Positions 19,103-26,409 of a stretch of DNA of 40,830 bases are shown in pieces. The stretch is taken from the NCBI GenBank assembly GCA_038329845.1, contig JBBQNJ010000045.1, positions 1 to 40,830 of the forward strand. The letters run 5' to 3'. The notes beneath the pieces were generated by a model. The model was not told the DNA's origin. It searched no databases and saw only the letters and a list, made by a program, of their open reading frames with translations. Numbering within the stretch: position 1 is the first letter of the stretch; the number at the start of each line of letters is the position of its first letter. The translations under genes and the position numbers were made by a program. The stretch is from JBBQNJ01 sp038329845 (lineage in GTDB: Bacteria; Planctomycetota; Phycisphaerae; Tepidisphaerales; Tepidisphaeraceae).

Positions 19103-20653
19103 TCACACTCCGCTGTGCTGCGTCACCGCCCGCTCGCGGGTGGCGGCATTGCGCAGGCGGTTGATCGCCGCCACGTAGGCCAGGGCGCTGGCCTCGAGGA
19201 TGTCGGTGCTGAGTCCGCGACCGCGGATTTTTCGCCCGGTGTGTTCGATCTCGAGCTGCACCTCGCCCAGCGCCTCCTTGCCCTTGGTGACGGCGCGGAT
19301 GCGATAGTCGGTCAGCTTGGCGCTGATGCCCGTCAGCCGCTGGATCGCCGAATAGATCGCGTCGACCGGACCATCGCCGATCGCCGCGTCCTGAATCACC
19401 TCGCCGCTCGAGTCCTTCAGCATCACCGTCGCCGTCGGCATCGTGTTCGAGCCGGCGACCACCTGCAATCCCGCCAGGGTGAACAGCTCGTGCGACACCT
19501 CGAGCTGGGCATCGACCAGCGCCTCAATGTCCTCGTCGAAGACTTCCTTCTTCTTGTCCGCCAGCGATTTGAACTTCACGAACGCCGACTCGATTTGCTC
19601 ATCGTTCAGACGATATCCCAACTGCCCAACGCGATCGCGGAAGGCATGACGCCCGGAATGCTTGCCCAGCACCAGCACATTCTTGGAGATTCCCACGACG
19701 GTCGGGTCCATAATTTCGTAGGTTTCACGGTACTTGAGGATGCCGTCCTGGTGAATCCCCGACTCATGGGCAAAAGCGTTCTCGCCGACGATCGCCTTAT
19801 TGCGCTGAACCACCAGCCCGGTCAGCGTGCTGACCATTCGGCTGGTCGAAAAAATCTTGGTCGTGTCGATCCGCGTGGCGGCCTTGAAGTAATCGCTGCG
19901 AGTCCGCAGCGCCATCACCACTTCCTCCAGCGCCGCGTTGCCGGCCCGTTCACCGATCCCATTGATCGTGCATTCGACTTGTCGAGCGCCGTTTTCCACC
20001 GCCGACAGCGAGTTGGCCACCGCCATCCCCAGGTCATCATGGCAGTGTGCCGACAGTATGATCCCGCGCTGCTTGACCTGCGGCACCTTGGCCAAAATGT
20101 GCGCGAAAATCTCCCCGTAGGTGCGCGGGGTGGCATACCCGACGGTATCCGGCAGATTGATGGTCGTGGCCCCGGCCTCGATGACGGCTTGGGTAATCTC
20201 CTCCAGGAATGACAGCTCGGTGCGGCTGGCATCCTCGGGGCTGAACTCCACATCCTCAACCAGATCTCGGGCCTGCTTCACCGATTGCACCGCCAAGTCG
20301 ATGATTTCGCTCATCCCCTTTCGCAGCTTGTGTTCACGGTGGATCTTGCTGGTGGCGCAGAACACATGGATTCGCCCCTTGCGGGCATGTTTGACCGCCT
20401 CGCCGGCGCGGGCGATATCCTTTTGCGTGCATCGCGCCAGAGCCGCAACGGTGACGCCGGTGACTTGTGCCGACACCTGGCGCACCGATTCGAAATCGCC
20501 GTCGGAGCTGATAGGGAACCCGGCCTCGATGATGTCCACGCCAAGTGCCTCGAGCTGTCGGGCGATCTCCAGCTTTTCGGCCAGGGTCAACGTCCCGCCG
20601 GGAGCTTGCTCCCCATCGCGCAGCGTGGTATCGAAAATTCGCACCGTGTCCAT
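19103..20653 (-). CDS. leuA: 2-isopropylmalate synthase
   Basis: A 516-residue enzyme that condenses acetyl-CoA with 2-oxoisovalerate, the first committed step of leucine synthesis. The DRE-TIM barrel is plain: VRIFDTTLRDGEQAPGG (metal Asp, catalytic Arg), TINLPDTVGYATP, SAHCHDDLGMAVANS (metal His pair) and NGIGERAGNAALEE. The linker FAHESGIHQDGILK follows. A C-terminal LeuA dimerisation/feedback domain (GDGPVDAIYSAIQRLTG, SADILEASALAYV-like) binds leucine in the family. The ATG at 20653 has AAGGAG six bases upstream. No leuBCD genes are present. Transcription is probably controlled by the leader peptide and attenuator at 20698-20872. Confidence 0.96.
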   Translation of the reverse strand: MDTVRIFDTTLRDGEQAPGGTLTLAEKLEIARQLEALGVDIIEAGFPISSDGDFESVRQVSAQVTGVTVAALARCTQKDIARAGEAVKHARKGRIHVFCATSKIHREHKLRKGMSEIIDLAVQSVKQARDLVEDVEFSPEDASRTELSFLEEITQAVIEAGATTINLPDTVGYATPRTYGEIFAHILAKVPQVKQRGIILSAHCHDDLGMAVANSLSAVENGARQVECTINGIGERAGNAALEEVVMALRTRSDYFKAATRIDTTKIFSTSRMVSTLTGLVVQRNKAIVGENAFAHESGIHQDGILKYRETYEIMDPTVVGISKNVLVLGKHSGRHAFRDRVGQLGYRLNDEQIESAFVKFKSLADKKKEVFDEDIEALVDAQLEVSHELFTLAGLQVVAGSNTMPTATVMLKDSSGEVIQDAAIGDGPVDAIYSAIQRLTGISAKLTDYRIRAVTKGKEALGEVQLEIEHTGRKIRGRGLSTDILEASALAYVAAINRLRNAATRERAVTQHSGV

Positions 20654-20697
20654 TTCGGCTCCTTCGTCCGCCCAGGGTACTGATCAGTCCGGACAAT

Positions 20698-20728
20698 AAA
20701 AAAACCCCACGATCCCAAGATCGCGGGG
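20698..20728 (-). terminator. Attenuator terminator ahead of leuA
   Basis: On the minus strand, CCCCGCGATC pairs with GATCGTGGGG (10 base pairs, one G-U, loop TTGG) and is followed by seven Ts. This is a strong intrinsic terminator lying about 45 bases before the leuA start and after the leader-peptide stop. Being inside the transcription unit rather than at its end, it reads as an attenuator. Confidence 0.85.
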
Positions 20729-20754
20729 CCGGCTGAAATTCCTATCGCAGCGAA

Positions 20755-20817
20755 CCCGACGATCTCACGCGCGCAAAAGCCTAAGCCCCAAAAGGGCCAA
20801 GGCACTGCCGGTGAGAT
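20755..20817 (-). promoter_or_regulatory. Competing RNA pairings of the leu attenuator
   Basis: Segment 1 (ATCTCAC, 20811-20817, inside leader codons 6-8) can pair with segment 2 (GTGAGAT, 20762-20768, over the leader stop). Segment 2 extended as GATCGTCGGG (20755-20764) can instead pair with the 5' half of the terminator stem, CCCCGCGATC, at 9 of 10 positions including one G-U. The two pairings exclude each other. A ribosome stalled on Leu codons would mask segment 1 and free segment 2 to block the terminator. The pairing is read from sequence; the regulation is inferred. Confidence 0.7.
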
Positions 20818-20833
20818 TCAGATTCCGCTGCAT
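20765..20833 (-). CDS. Leucine-rich leader peptide of the leuA attenuator
   Basis: A 22-codon open frame starting MQRNL and ending LRLLRA. Eight of 22 residues are Leu (positions 5, 7, 12, 14, 15, 17, 19 and 20), using CTG, CTC, TTG and CTT codons, with five Leu in the last nine residues. It is followed by the terminator 37 bases after its stop. Its start has AGGG five bases upstream, but the best promoter would put the RNA start only a few bases from the ATG, so it may be read leaderless. Its role is the same as the leuL leader of enterobacteria: translation speed reports leucyl-tRNA supply. There is no sequence similarity to that peptide beyond Leu content. Confidence 0.8.
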   Translation of the reverse strand: MQRNLNLTGSALALLGLRLLRA

Positions 20834-20843
20834 TTGTACCCTG

Positions 20844-20872
20844 AGTAAAGCCGAGCGATGGCAAAAAGTCAA
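20844..20872 (-). promoter_or_regulatory. Promoter of the leu leader-leuA transcript
   Basis: TTGACT (20867-20872) and TTTACT (20844-20849) are separated by exactly 17 bases, close to the housekeeping consensus. The predicted RNA start near 20836 lies three or four bases before the leader ATG. Confidence 0.6.
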
Positions 20873-20936
20873 GCCGGACCTGCGTGGCGTTCCCGAATCA
20901 TTCCCCGGCAACGAAGTTTTCGTCAACTTTATTCGC

Positions 20937-21042
20937 GGTGCTCAAACGCGTCGAGTCGTTCACTTGATGCACCCTTGGTGAGGGTGTTCGCGTGTGCGTC
21001 GGGGGGTGCTCAACCACTTCGTGTCGCCCGTTTGATGCACCC
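20937..21042 (-). repeat. Two decayed copies of the ThuA gene's 3' end
   Basis: The last codons of the ThuA gene (GCIKWATRRA then stop, 21074-21111) recur at 21005-21042 (GCIKRATRSG then stop) and 20937-20974 (GCIK then stop). The spacing is 69 and 68 bases. Each 38-base copy has GGTGC...GCACC ends that can form a hairpin. The roughly 30-base stretches between copies are unrelated to each other. Together with the leuA leader these copies fill the gap 20654-21078. Confidence 0.7.
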
Positions 21043-21078
21043 ATCTATGCGGCGATCACGATTTTCGCCGACGCGTGC

Positions 21079-21741
21079 TCAAGCACGTCGAGTCGCCCAT
21101 TTGATGCACCCCTCGAGGTGGCCGTGGAACCAGGGTTGATGCCAAAGTTCATCGAAATGCCCCAGCGCGGTGTAGATCACTCGACCCTTGCCATACTCGT
21201 GACACCACCCCATGGCATAGTCGTGGTCGTCGCGCTTGCCTTTGGACAAGTCCACCGTCGAGTTGTCCAGACTCATCAGCACATGGGTCTTTTTGCGATC
21301 CCACTGCTTGAACACATAGACCTCTTCCTTGACCTTGAACGTCTCGTCCAGGTGCCGGGTCGCCGGATGATCGCGGTCCTCGACCTTGATCGTCACCTCC
21401 TGCGTCCAGGGATGCCCGTTGAAATATCCGCCCAGCATCTCGCCGTATTCCGGCCATTTGTAGCTGGTGTCGCAGGCGTTGTGGATGCCGAAAAATCCCT
21501 TGCCGTCGCGGACGAAATCAAGCAGCAGCTTCTTCTGCGAATCGTCCAGCGGCAGCTCGCCGGTGGTGGCGAAGATGAGCAGATCGGTCTTGGCCAGCAC
21601 GTCGGGCTTCATGTTCTCGACCTTGTGCGTGGTGGTGATTCGATCCCCCAGCCGCCGGGCCGTGTCCTTGATCGCCACTTCGGCGTCGGGAAGGTAAGAG
21701 TGTTCATATCCGCCGGAATATCGCAGCATCAGCAGGTTCAT
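21079..21741 (-). CDS. ThuA-domain protein (trehalose-utilisation-like, glutamine-amidotransferase fold)
   Basis: A 220-residue protein that fits the ThuA family end to end: LLMLRYSGGYEHSYLPDAE at the start, TTGELPLDDSQKKLLLDFV, GKGFFGIHNACDTSYKWPEY, then MGWCHEYGKGRVIYTALGH and HQPWFHGHLEGCIKWA at the C-terminus. ThuA proteins are linked to sugar (trehalose/keto-sugar) metabolism and are frequent in planctomycetes, but no reaction is established for this type. There is no signal peptide. The ATG at 21741 has GAGGA upstream. Two decayed copies of its 3' end follow the stop. Confidence 0.88.
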   Translation of the reverse strand: MNLLMLRYSGGYEHSYLPDAEVAIKDTARRLGDRITTTHKVENMKPDVLAKTDLLIFATTGELPLDDSQKKLLLDFVRDGKGFFGIHNACDTSYKWPEYGEMLGGYFNGHPWTQEVTIKVEDRDHPATRHLDETFKVKEEVYVFKQWDRKKTHVLMSLDNSTVDLSKGKRDDHDYAMGWCHEYGKGRVIYTALGHFDELWHQPWFHGHLEGCIKWATRRA

Positions 21742-21936
21742 GGTTCCTCGATGAAGTTAATGAAGTCCACAGCCTATCGTTTCGCCGCGCCGCTTCAAGC
21801 GGACGGTTGGCCAAGCCGATCAATCGGGAACAAAAGGCTCGTTGGCGATGCGAACCGCGTCGATGCCGACCTACGTTTCCCGTGGGTGCCGCTTGAGGAT
21901 ATGCCGCCCGGCCCCGAGGGTGAAGGCCGCATCGGC

Positions 21937-22410
21937 TCAGGACGGCGTGGACTTTCGGATTTGCCGGCGCAGCCGATCGACGAACTCGTCGAATCGCCGC
22001 GCATCCGGACCCGAGCGGGCGATGTCCAGGCCCGGCGCGCCATCGCGGGTCGCGAATCGAAGAAATAGCACCTTGGGAAAACTACGAACGGAAGTCATCC
22101 CGGCGAGTATCCCGATCCCGATGCTGATCCACACCACGGCTTGGACGGTGGGCGTGCGGTCGTAACGTCCGATGACCACCGCCGTCGCCACCGCCAGCGC
22201 CGCCACCGCCAGCGAGCGCTTGAACATGCGCTGGCGAATCCACATCTCCCGCGTTTGGCCGGTCAGCCGGACGAGTGCAACGGTCATCGTGAACCGCTTG
22301 CCCAGCATCCAGACGGCCTCGATGTCAACCCGGTCGCGATACAAATCCAACCGCCGGCGCACCTGCATCAGGCGCTCATGGTATGTGGCCAAAATGGGCG
22401 CTTCAGACAT
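21937..22410 (-). CDS. Small membrane protein with two hydrophobic segments, function unknown
   Basis: A 157-residue protein beginning MSEAPILATYHERLMQVRRR. An amphipathic basic N-terminus is followed by two adjacent membrane segments (SLAVAALAVATAVVIG and TPTVQAVVWISIGIGILAGM) and a C-terminal cytoplasmic domain (VLFLRFATRDGAPGLDIARS, FDEFVDRLRRQIRKS). That domain has the look of a small PH-like module seen in other planctomycete membrane proteins. The ATG at 22410 is chosen because the frame upstream is low-complexity sequence belonging to the overlapping reductase gene. Its start lies 11 bases past the reductase stop on the same strand, so the two are probably co-transcribed. Confidence 0.7.
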   Translation of the reverse strand: MSEAPILATYHERLMQVRRRLDLYRDRVDIEAVWMLGKRFTMTVALVRLTGQTREMWIRQRMFKRSLAVAALAVATAVVIGRYDRTPTVQAVVWISIGIGILAGMTSVRSFPKVLFLRFATRDGAPGLDIARSGPDARRFDEFVDRLRRQIRKSTPS

Positions 22411-22420
22411 GGAGGGGATT

Positions 22421-23365
22421 CTAGCGGTCTGACGTTCCAACGCGACTCTTGCCGCCAGCGCGAATCTTGGCGGCGATGCGACTGCCGGTGCCAGCACGAC
22501 CCGTCGCGCCAGCACGAGCCTTGCCGCCAGCACGATCTGGCAAGCCAGCGCGACCCTTGCTGCCAGCGCGATCCGAGGCCGCCGGCGGCTCCGAGGCGCC
22601 CTCCGGCTCCAACGCGACAACGGGATTCAAGCCGCCCACGCGATGTGACGCGCCAGCACGTTCCGACACCGCGGGCGACTGCGAAACCGCGCCCAGAGGC
22701 GTTGGCAGTCCCGCCACTTCGCGCAGGACGGTGATTCCCACGCGATCCAGCAGTTTCCCCAGGCGTTCGCCCGAGCGGGCGTTCTTCTCGAAATAGACGA
22801 TCAGTTGATCTACCACCAACCGCGCCTTCTCGGTGGAAATATCCTCGGTCGTCAGTTCTTCGCCCAGTCGTGGAAACATCCCGCATTCCCCGCCCACCCA
22901 CACTCGCCAGCCGCCCCACTCTCCCACCAGCCCAATGTCCTTGATGCGCGTCTCAGCGCACTGGTTGGGACAACCCGACACGCCGATTTTCAGCTTGCCC
23001 GGCAGGCGCCGGCCGTGGTATTTGGTGTCGAACTCCAACCCCAGCGCCAGCGAATCCTGACGACCGCGCTTGCAGAATTGATTGCCCGGGCAAGATCGTA
23101 CGCTGCGCACACGGTTGCCGGACATGTGCCCCGGTCCTGGCTGACCCAGATCGGCCCACGCCTGGTCCACATCCGACTCGGTGAGCCCGATGATGGCGAT
23201 CCGCTGCGCGCCGGTGCATTTAAGCGTGGCACCGAATTTCTCGGCCACATCGGCGATCCGGCGAAGCATTTCCGGATTCACCATCCCGCACGGCAGATGC
23301 GGCGCGATCGCGTAGGTCTTTCGATCGCGCTGAATCACCACGCCTTTTTCTCCATCTCGCAACAT
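22421..23365 (-). CDS. Siroheme/4Fe-4S nitrite-sulfite reductase domain protein with basic repeat tail
   Basis: About 314 residues. The first 220 match the half-repeat plus Fe-S domain of nitrite/sulfite reductases: TYAIAPHLPCGMVNPEMLRR, KCTGAQRIAIIGL, then the four cluster Cys as SCPGNQFCKRG (C-x5-C) and SGCPNQCAET (C-x3-C). This is much shorter than full sulfite reductase (about 550 residues) and resembles the stand-alone NirB-like half proteins. The last 90 or so residues are a repeated RAG-K/S-x pattern (SDRAGSKGRAGLPDRAGGKA), basic and probably disordered, coded by short GC-rich DNA repeats. The ATG at 23365 was taken; a GTG at 23377 is possible. The substrate and electron donor are unknown. 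Confidence 0.78.
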   Translation of the reverse strand: MLRDGEKGVVIQRDRKTYAIAPHLPCGMVNPEMLRRIADVAEKFGATLKCTGAQRIAIIGLTESDVDQAWADLGQPGPGHMSGNRVRSVRSCPGNQFCKRGRQDSLALGLEFDTKYHGRRLPGKLKIGVSGCPNQCAETRIKDIGLVGEWGGWRVWVGGECGMFPRLGEELTTEDISTEKARLVVDQLIVYFEKNARSGERLGKLLDRVGITVLREVAGLPTPLGAVSQSPAVSERAGASHRVGGLNPVVALEPEGASEPPAASDRAGSKGRAGLPDRAGGKARAGATGRAGTGSRIAAKIRAGGKSRVGTSDR

Positions 23366-23432
23366 TCGTCCCGACACGGTATCTCATCGAGCGGCCAAAC
23401 CCAAGCCATTTCAGGTTTTGCGCGTCAAATCC

Positions 23433-23447
23433 GCACTTGTTAAGTGC
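23433..23447. promoter_or_regulatory. Palindrome GCACTTGTTAAGTGC, possible operator
   Basis: Six-base arms around GTT in the 192-base divergent region between the reductase and xylB. Its length and position suit a dimeric regulator, but no regulator gene adjoins it. Confidence 0.3.
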
Positions 23448-23532
23448 AATTTCTCCGGCGGGACCACCCGATGAAGCGTCCTGCTCTCTCTGCGATCGGC
23501 GGGACCTCGTTCAATCCTCCGACGCCGGGCGT

Positions 23533-23561
23533 TTGGCAATCTCCGGCTCATTGTCGATAAT
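23533..23561 (+). promoter_or_regulatory. Promoter of xylB
   Basis: TTGGCA (23533-23538) and GATAAT (23556-23561), each one base off consensus, are spaced by 17 bases. The ATG follows eight bases after the -10 box with no ribosome site, so the transcript is probably leaderless. Confidence 0.6.
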
Positions 23562-23569
23562 CGCCGCCC

Positions 23570-25105
23570 ATGGGATATTTGCTGGGAATCGACATTGGCA
23601 CGTCCGCGACCAAGTCCCTGGTGTGCGACGATGAGGGCAAGGTGCTCACCACGGCGATGGCCGAGCATCCGATCGCTTCGCCGAAGCCGGGCTGGTCGGA
23701 GCAGGATCCCCGCGACTGGTGGAAATCGACCTGCGACGCGGCCCGCAAGGTGATCAAGCAAGCGAAAATCAAGCCGTCCGATGTGTCGGGGGTCGGGCTG
23801 TCCGGGCAGATGCACGGCAGCGTCTTTCTCGCCGGCTCGACCGCCCCGCTGCGCCCGGCGTTGCTGTGGAACGACCAGCGCACCGGCGAACAATGCCGAC
23901 AAATCACCGAAAAGGCCGGCGGGCGCGAAGCGCTGATCGACCTGGTCGCCAACCCGGCACTCACCGGGTTCACCGCGCCCAAAATCCTCTGGGTCCGCCA
24001 GCATCAGCCGAAAATCTACCAGCGAACGCGCCATATCCTGCTGCCCAAGGATTACATCCGCCTGTGCATGACGGGCGAGTATGCCACCGAAGTCTCCGAT
24101 GCCAGCGGAACCCTGCTCCTGGACGTAGTCAACCGCGCCTGGTCGAAGAAGCTGCTGGGATTGCTCGAAATCGACGAGGCCCTGCTGCCGCGATTGTATG
24201 AATCGCCCGAGATCACCGGCGCGCTCACCGCCGACGCCGCTAAGGCCATGGGGCTTCGCGCCGGCATCCCAGTCGTCGCGGGTGCCGGCGACCAGGCCGC
24301 CGGCGCCGTCGGCAACGGTATCGTCACCGCCGGCATCGTCTCGGCCACGTTGGGCACCTCGGGCGTGGTGTTCGCCCATGCCGATAAGCCCACCCGCGAT
24401 CCGGCCGGGCGAGTTCACACCATGTGCCACGCCGTGCCCGGCAAGTGGTGCGTCTTCGGATGTATGCTCGCCGCGGGAGGGTCGTTCCAATGGCTTCGCA
24501 ATAATCTGGCTGACGCCGAGGTCGCCCAGGCCAAGCGCCGAAAGGTGGACCCGTACGAATTGATGACCCAACTCGCCGCCAGCGCCCCGGCCGGCTGCGA
24601 CGGGGTGTTTTTCTTGCCGTATCTCACCGGCGAGCGCTGCCCGCATCCCGACCCCGACGCCCGCGGCGGATGGATCGGGCTGACGGCACGACACACCGCG
24701 GCCCATCTCTACCGCGCCGTGATGGAAGGCGTGACCTTCGGAATGCGCGATGCCCTGGAGATCATCATCGCCATGAACATCCCCGTAACCCAGGTGCGGG
24801 CCTCGGGCGGGGGAGCGCGATCGGATTTCTGGCTCCAGCTCCAGGCCGACATCTACAACCGTCCGATCGTTCTAACCAACGCCGGCGAAGGTCCCGCGTT
24901 CGGTGCAGCGCTGCTCGCGGGCGTTGGCACCCGAGCATTCGACAGCGTCGAACAGGCGTGCGCCTCGGCGATCAAGCAGGTCCGCAAGATCGCTCCCAAT
25001 CGCCGCACCGCCGAGCGATTCAATCGCCACCACGCCGTTTACGCGCGGCTTTATGGCGATCTCAAACAGCGCTTCGCCGACATCGCCGCGCTGACCCATG
25101 GTTAA
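23570..25105 (+). CDS. xylB: Xylulokinase (FGGY family)
   Basis: A 511-residue sugar kinase that phosphorylates D-xylulose to xylulose-5-phosphate for the pentose phosphate pathway. Family marks: GIDIGTSATKSLVCDDEGKV (ATP-binding N-terminus), GWSEQDPRDWW, GVGLSGQMHGSVFL and ALLWNDQRTGEQC (sugar site). Catalytic Asp241 lies in VVAGAGDQAAGAVGNG, and VRASGGGARSDFWLQLQADI comes near the end. Length is typical. QMHG and WNDQR favour xylulokinase over glycerol or rhamnulose kinases. No xylose isomerase gene is near. The next gene begins within or just after its end. Confidence 0.9.
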   Translation: MGYLLGIDIGTSATKSLVCDDEGKVLTTAMAEHPIASPKPGWSEQDPRDWWKSTCDAARKVIKQAKIKPSDVSGVGLSGQMHGSVFLAGSTAPLRPALLWNDQRTGEQCRQITEKAGGREALIDLVANPALTGFTAPKILWVRQHQPKIYQRTRHILLPKDYIRLCMTGEYATEVSDASGTLLLDVVNRAWSKKLLGLLEIDEALLPRLYESPEITGALTADAAKAMGLRAGIPVVAGAGDQAAGAVGNGIVTAGIVSATLGTSGVVFAHADKPTRDPAGRVHTMCHAVPGKWCVFGCMLAAGGSFQWLRNNLADAEVAQAKRRKVDPYELMTQLAASAPAGCDGVFFLPYLTGERCPHPDPDARGGWIGLTARHTAAHLYRAVMEGVTFGMRDALEIIIAMNIPVTQVRASGGGARSDFWLQLQADIYNRPIVLTNAGEGPAFGAALLAGVGTRAFDSVEQACASAIKQVRKIAPNRRTAERFNRHHAVYARLYGDLKQRFADIAALTHG

Positions 25106-25139
25106 CCCGTATCGTCGATTTCGCAGGCGAATCCGCAAC

Positions 25140-26201
25140 ATGATCTCATTGCAATTCCATCTTAGCCGCCCACTTGTCGCGGCTGTCGCCGTGATCGCCG
25201 CCGGCCTCTGCGGGCTGAACGCCTGCGATAGCAAGCCCGCCGCCCCCGCCACGCAGGTGTCCGGCCAGGTTGTGCTGTACACCAGCATCGACGAGCCTTA
25301 TGTCCGCCCGCTGGTCAAGCGATTCGAGCAAACGACGGGCATTCGCGTTACGCTGGTAACCGATTCCGAGGCCACCAAGACCGCCGGACTTATCGAAAAG
25401 CTTCAGGCCGAACGCGATCGTCCCCGCGCCGATGTCTACTGGGGCAATGAGATTTTCCACACGATCAATCTGGCCGAATCCGGACTGTTCGCCCCCTACC
25501 GATCGCCCGTCGCCGAGGATGTCCCGGCGCGTTGGCGCGATCCGGCCGACCGATACACCGACATCGGGCTGCGCGCCCGGGTGATCGCCATCTCGACGCG
25601 ACCTGACATCGCGGCACAAGTTCGGTCGATCCGCTCGTTGTTGGATCTGACCGACCCGAAATTCAAAGGCCGTCTGGCGATCTGCCACCCGGGCTTCGGC
25701 ACCGCCTCGGGACACGTCGCGGCGCTCTACACCGTCTGGGGCGAACAGAAGGCCGACGATTTTTTCCGCAAACTCCGCGACAATGACATCAAGCTGCTCG
25801 GCGGCAATTCCGTCGTCGCCGAGCAAGTCGCCGCCGGAGTCCTGTGGGCCGGCCCGACCGACAATGACGACGTGGCCATCGGCAAGGCCGAAAACCAGCC
25901 GATCGACGGCATCGTTCCCGATCAAGGTCCCGATGGAATCGGAACCCTGCTCATGCCGACGACGATCGCCCTGGTCGCCGGCGCTGCCAACCCGATTGCC
26001 GGCAAGAAGCTAATTGATTTCCTCGTGGCCCCCGCCGTCGAGCGTGAGTTGATCGACCGGCGCTATCTCGGCTATTCAGTCCGCGATTCCGAAAAGCACG
26101 TTAAGGCGATGGATGTGGACTACCCCAAGGTCGCCGCCGCAATGCCCCACGCCGTCGAGCGATCCCTCGCCATCCTCCAACATCGCCGCGGCGTGCGTTG
26201 A
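25140..26201 (+). CDS. Iron(III)-type ABC transporter substrate-binding lipoprotein
   Basis: About 353 residues with a lipoprotein signal peptide: a short basic start, hydrophobic core PLVAAVAVIAAGLCG and lipobox LNAC, followed by the mature protein. The body matches the FbpA/FutA-like class: VVLYTSIDEPYVRPLVKRFE, RADVYWGNEIFHTINLAESG, GRLAICHPGFGTASGHVAAL and GTLLMPTTIALVAGAANP. It would bind ferric iron or a similar ligand outside the inner membrane. The ATG at 25140 gives a normal-length signal; an upstream ATG at 25098 overlaps xylB by eight bases and is possible. There is no permease or ATPase gene beside it, so it may work with a distant transporter. Confidence 0.85.
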   Translation: MISLQFHLSRPLVAAVAVIAAGLCGLNACDSKPAAPATQVSGQVVLYTSIDEPYVRPLVKRFEQTTGIRVTLVTDSEATKTAGLIEKLQAERDRPRADVYWGNEIFHTINLAESGLFAPYRSPVAEDVPARWRDPADRYTDIGLRARVIAISTRPDIAAQVRSIRSLLDLTDPKFKGRLAICHPGFGTASGHVAALYTVWGEQKADDFFRKLRDNDIKLLGGNSVVAEQVAAGVLWAGPTDNDDVAIGKAENQPIDGIVPDQGPDGIGTLLMPTTIALVAGAANPIAGKKLIDFLVAPAVERELIDRRYLGYSVRDSEKHVKAMDVDYPKVAAAMPHAVERSLAILQHRRGVR

Positions 26202-26290
26202 CCTGTTGCGGGGATCCGCCAATCCTGAAAAAATTGTTGCTCAATCCAGAGTTCCGGAATAATACCGGCTGAATCCGGAGCGCGGCGGCG

Positions 26291-26326
26291 GGGCTTTCCC
26301 GCTAAACTGGGCTTTCCCGCTAAACT
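26291..26326 (+). repeat. Perfect 18-base tandem duplication
   Basis: GGGCTTTCCCGCTAAACT occurs twice in direct contact in the gap before the UDP-sugar gene. It lies 20 bases upstream of the likely -35 box and could affect regulation, or be slippage. Confidence 0.8.
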
Positions 26327-26345
26327 GCGCCGCGCGCGAGCGCGG

Positions 26346-26374
26346 TTGGCCGCCGGGGCCGGTTGGCCGATAAT
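26346..26374 (+). promoter_or_regulatory. Promoter of the UDP-glucuronate decarboxylase gene
   Basis: TTGGCC (26346-26351) and GATAAT (26369-26374) with a 17-base spacer, nearly the same boxes as for xylB. The 5' leader would be about 28 bases. Confidence 0.5.
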
Positions 26375-26409
26375 GAATCAGAACCAGGAACCTTCAACCT
26401 CCGATCCTT

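Noticed and set aside
20937..21111. Possible CRISPR array (38-base repeats, about 30-base spacers)
   Set aside because: Only three copies, strongly diverged, one inside a coding region, and no cas genes. They are explained as copies of the ThuA gene's 3' end.
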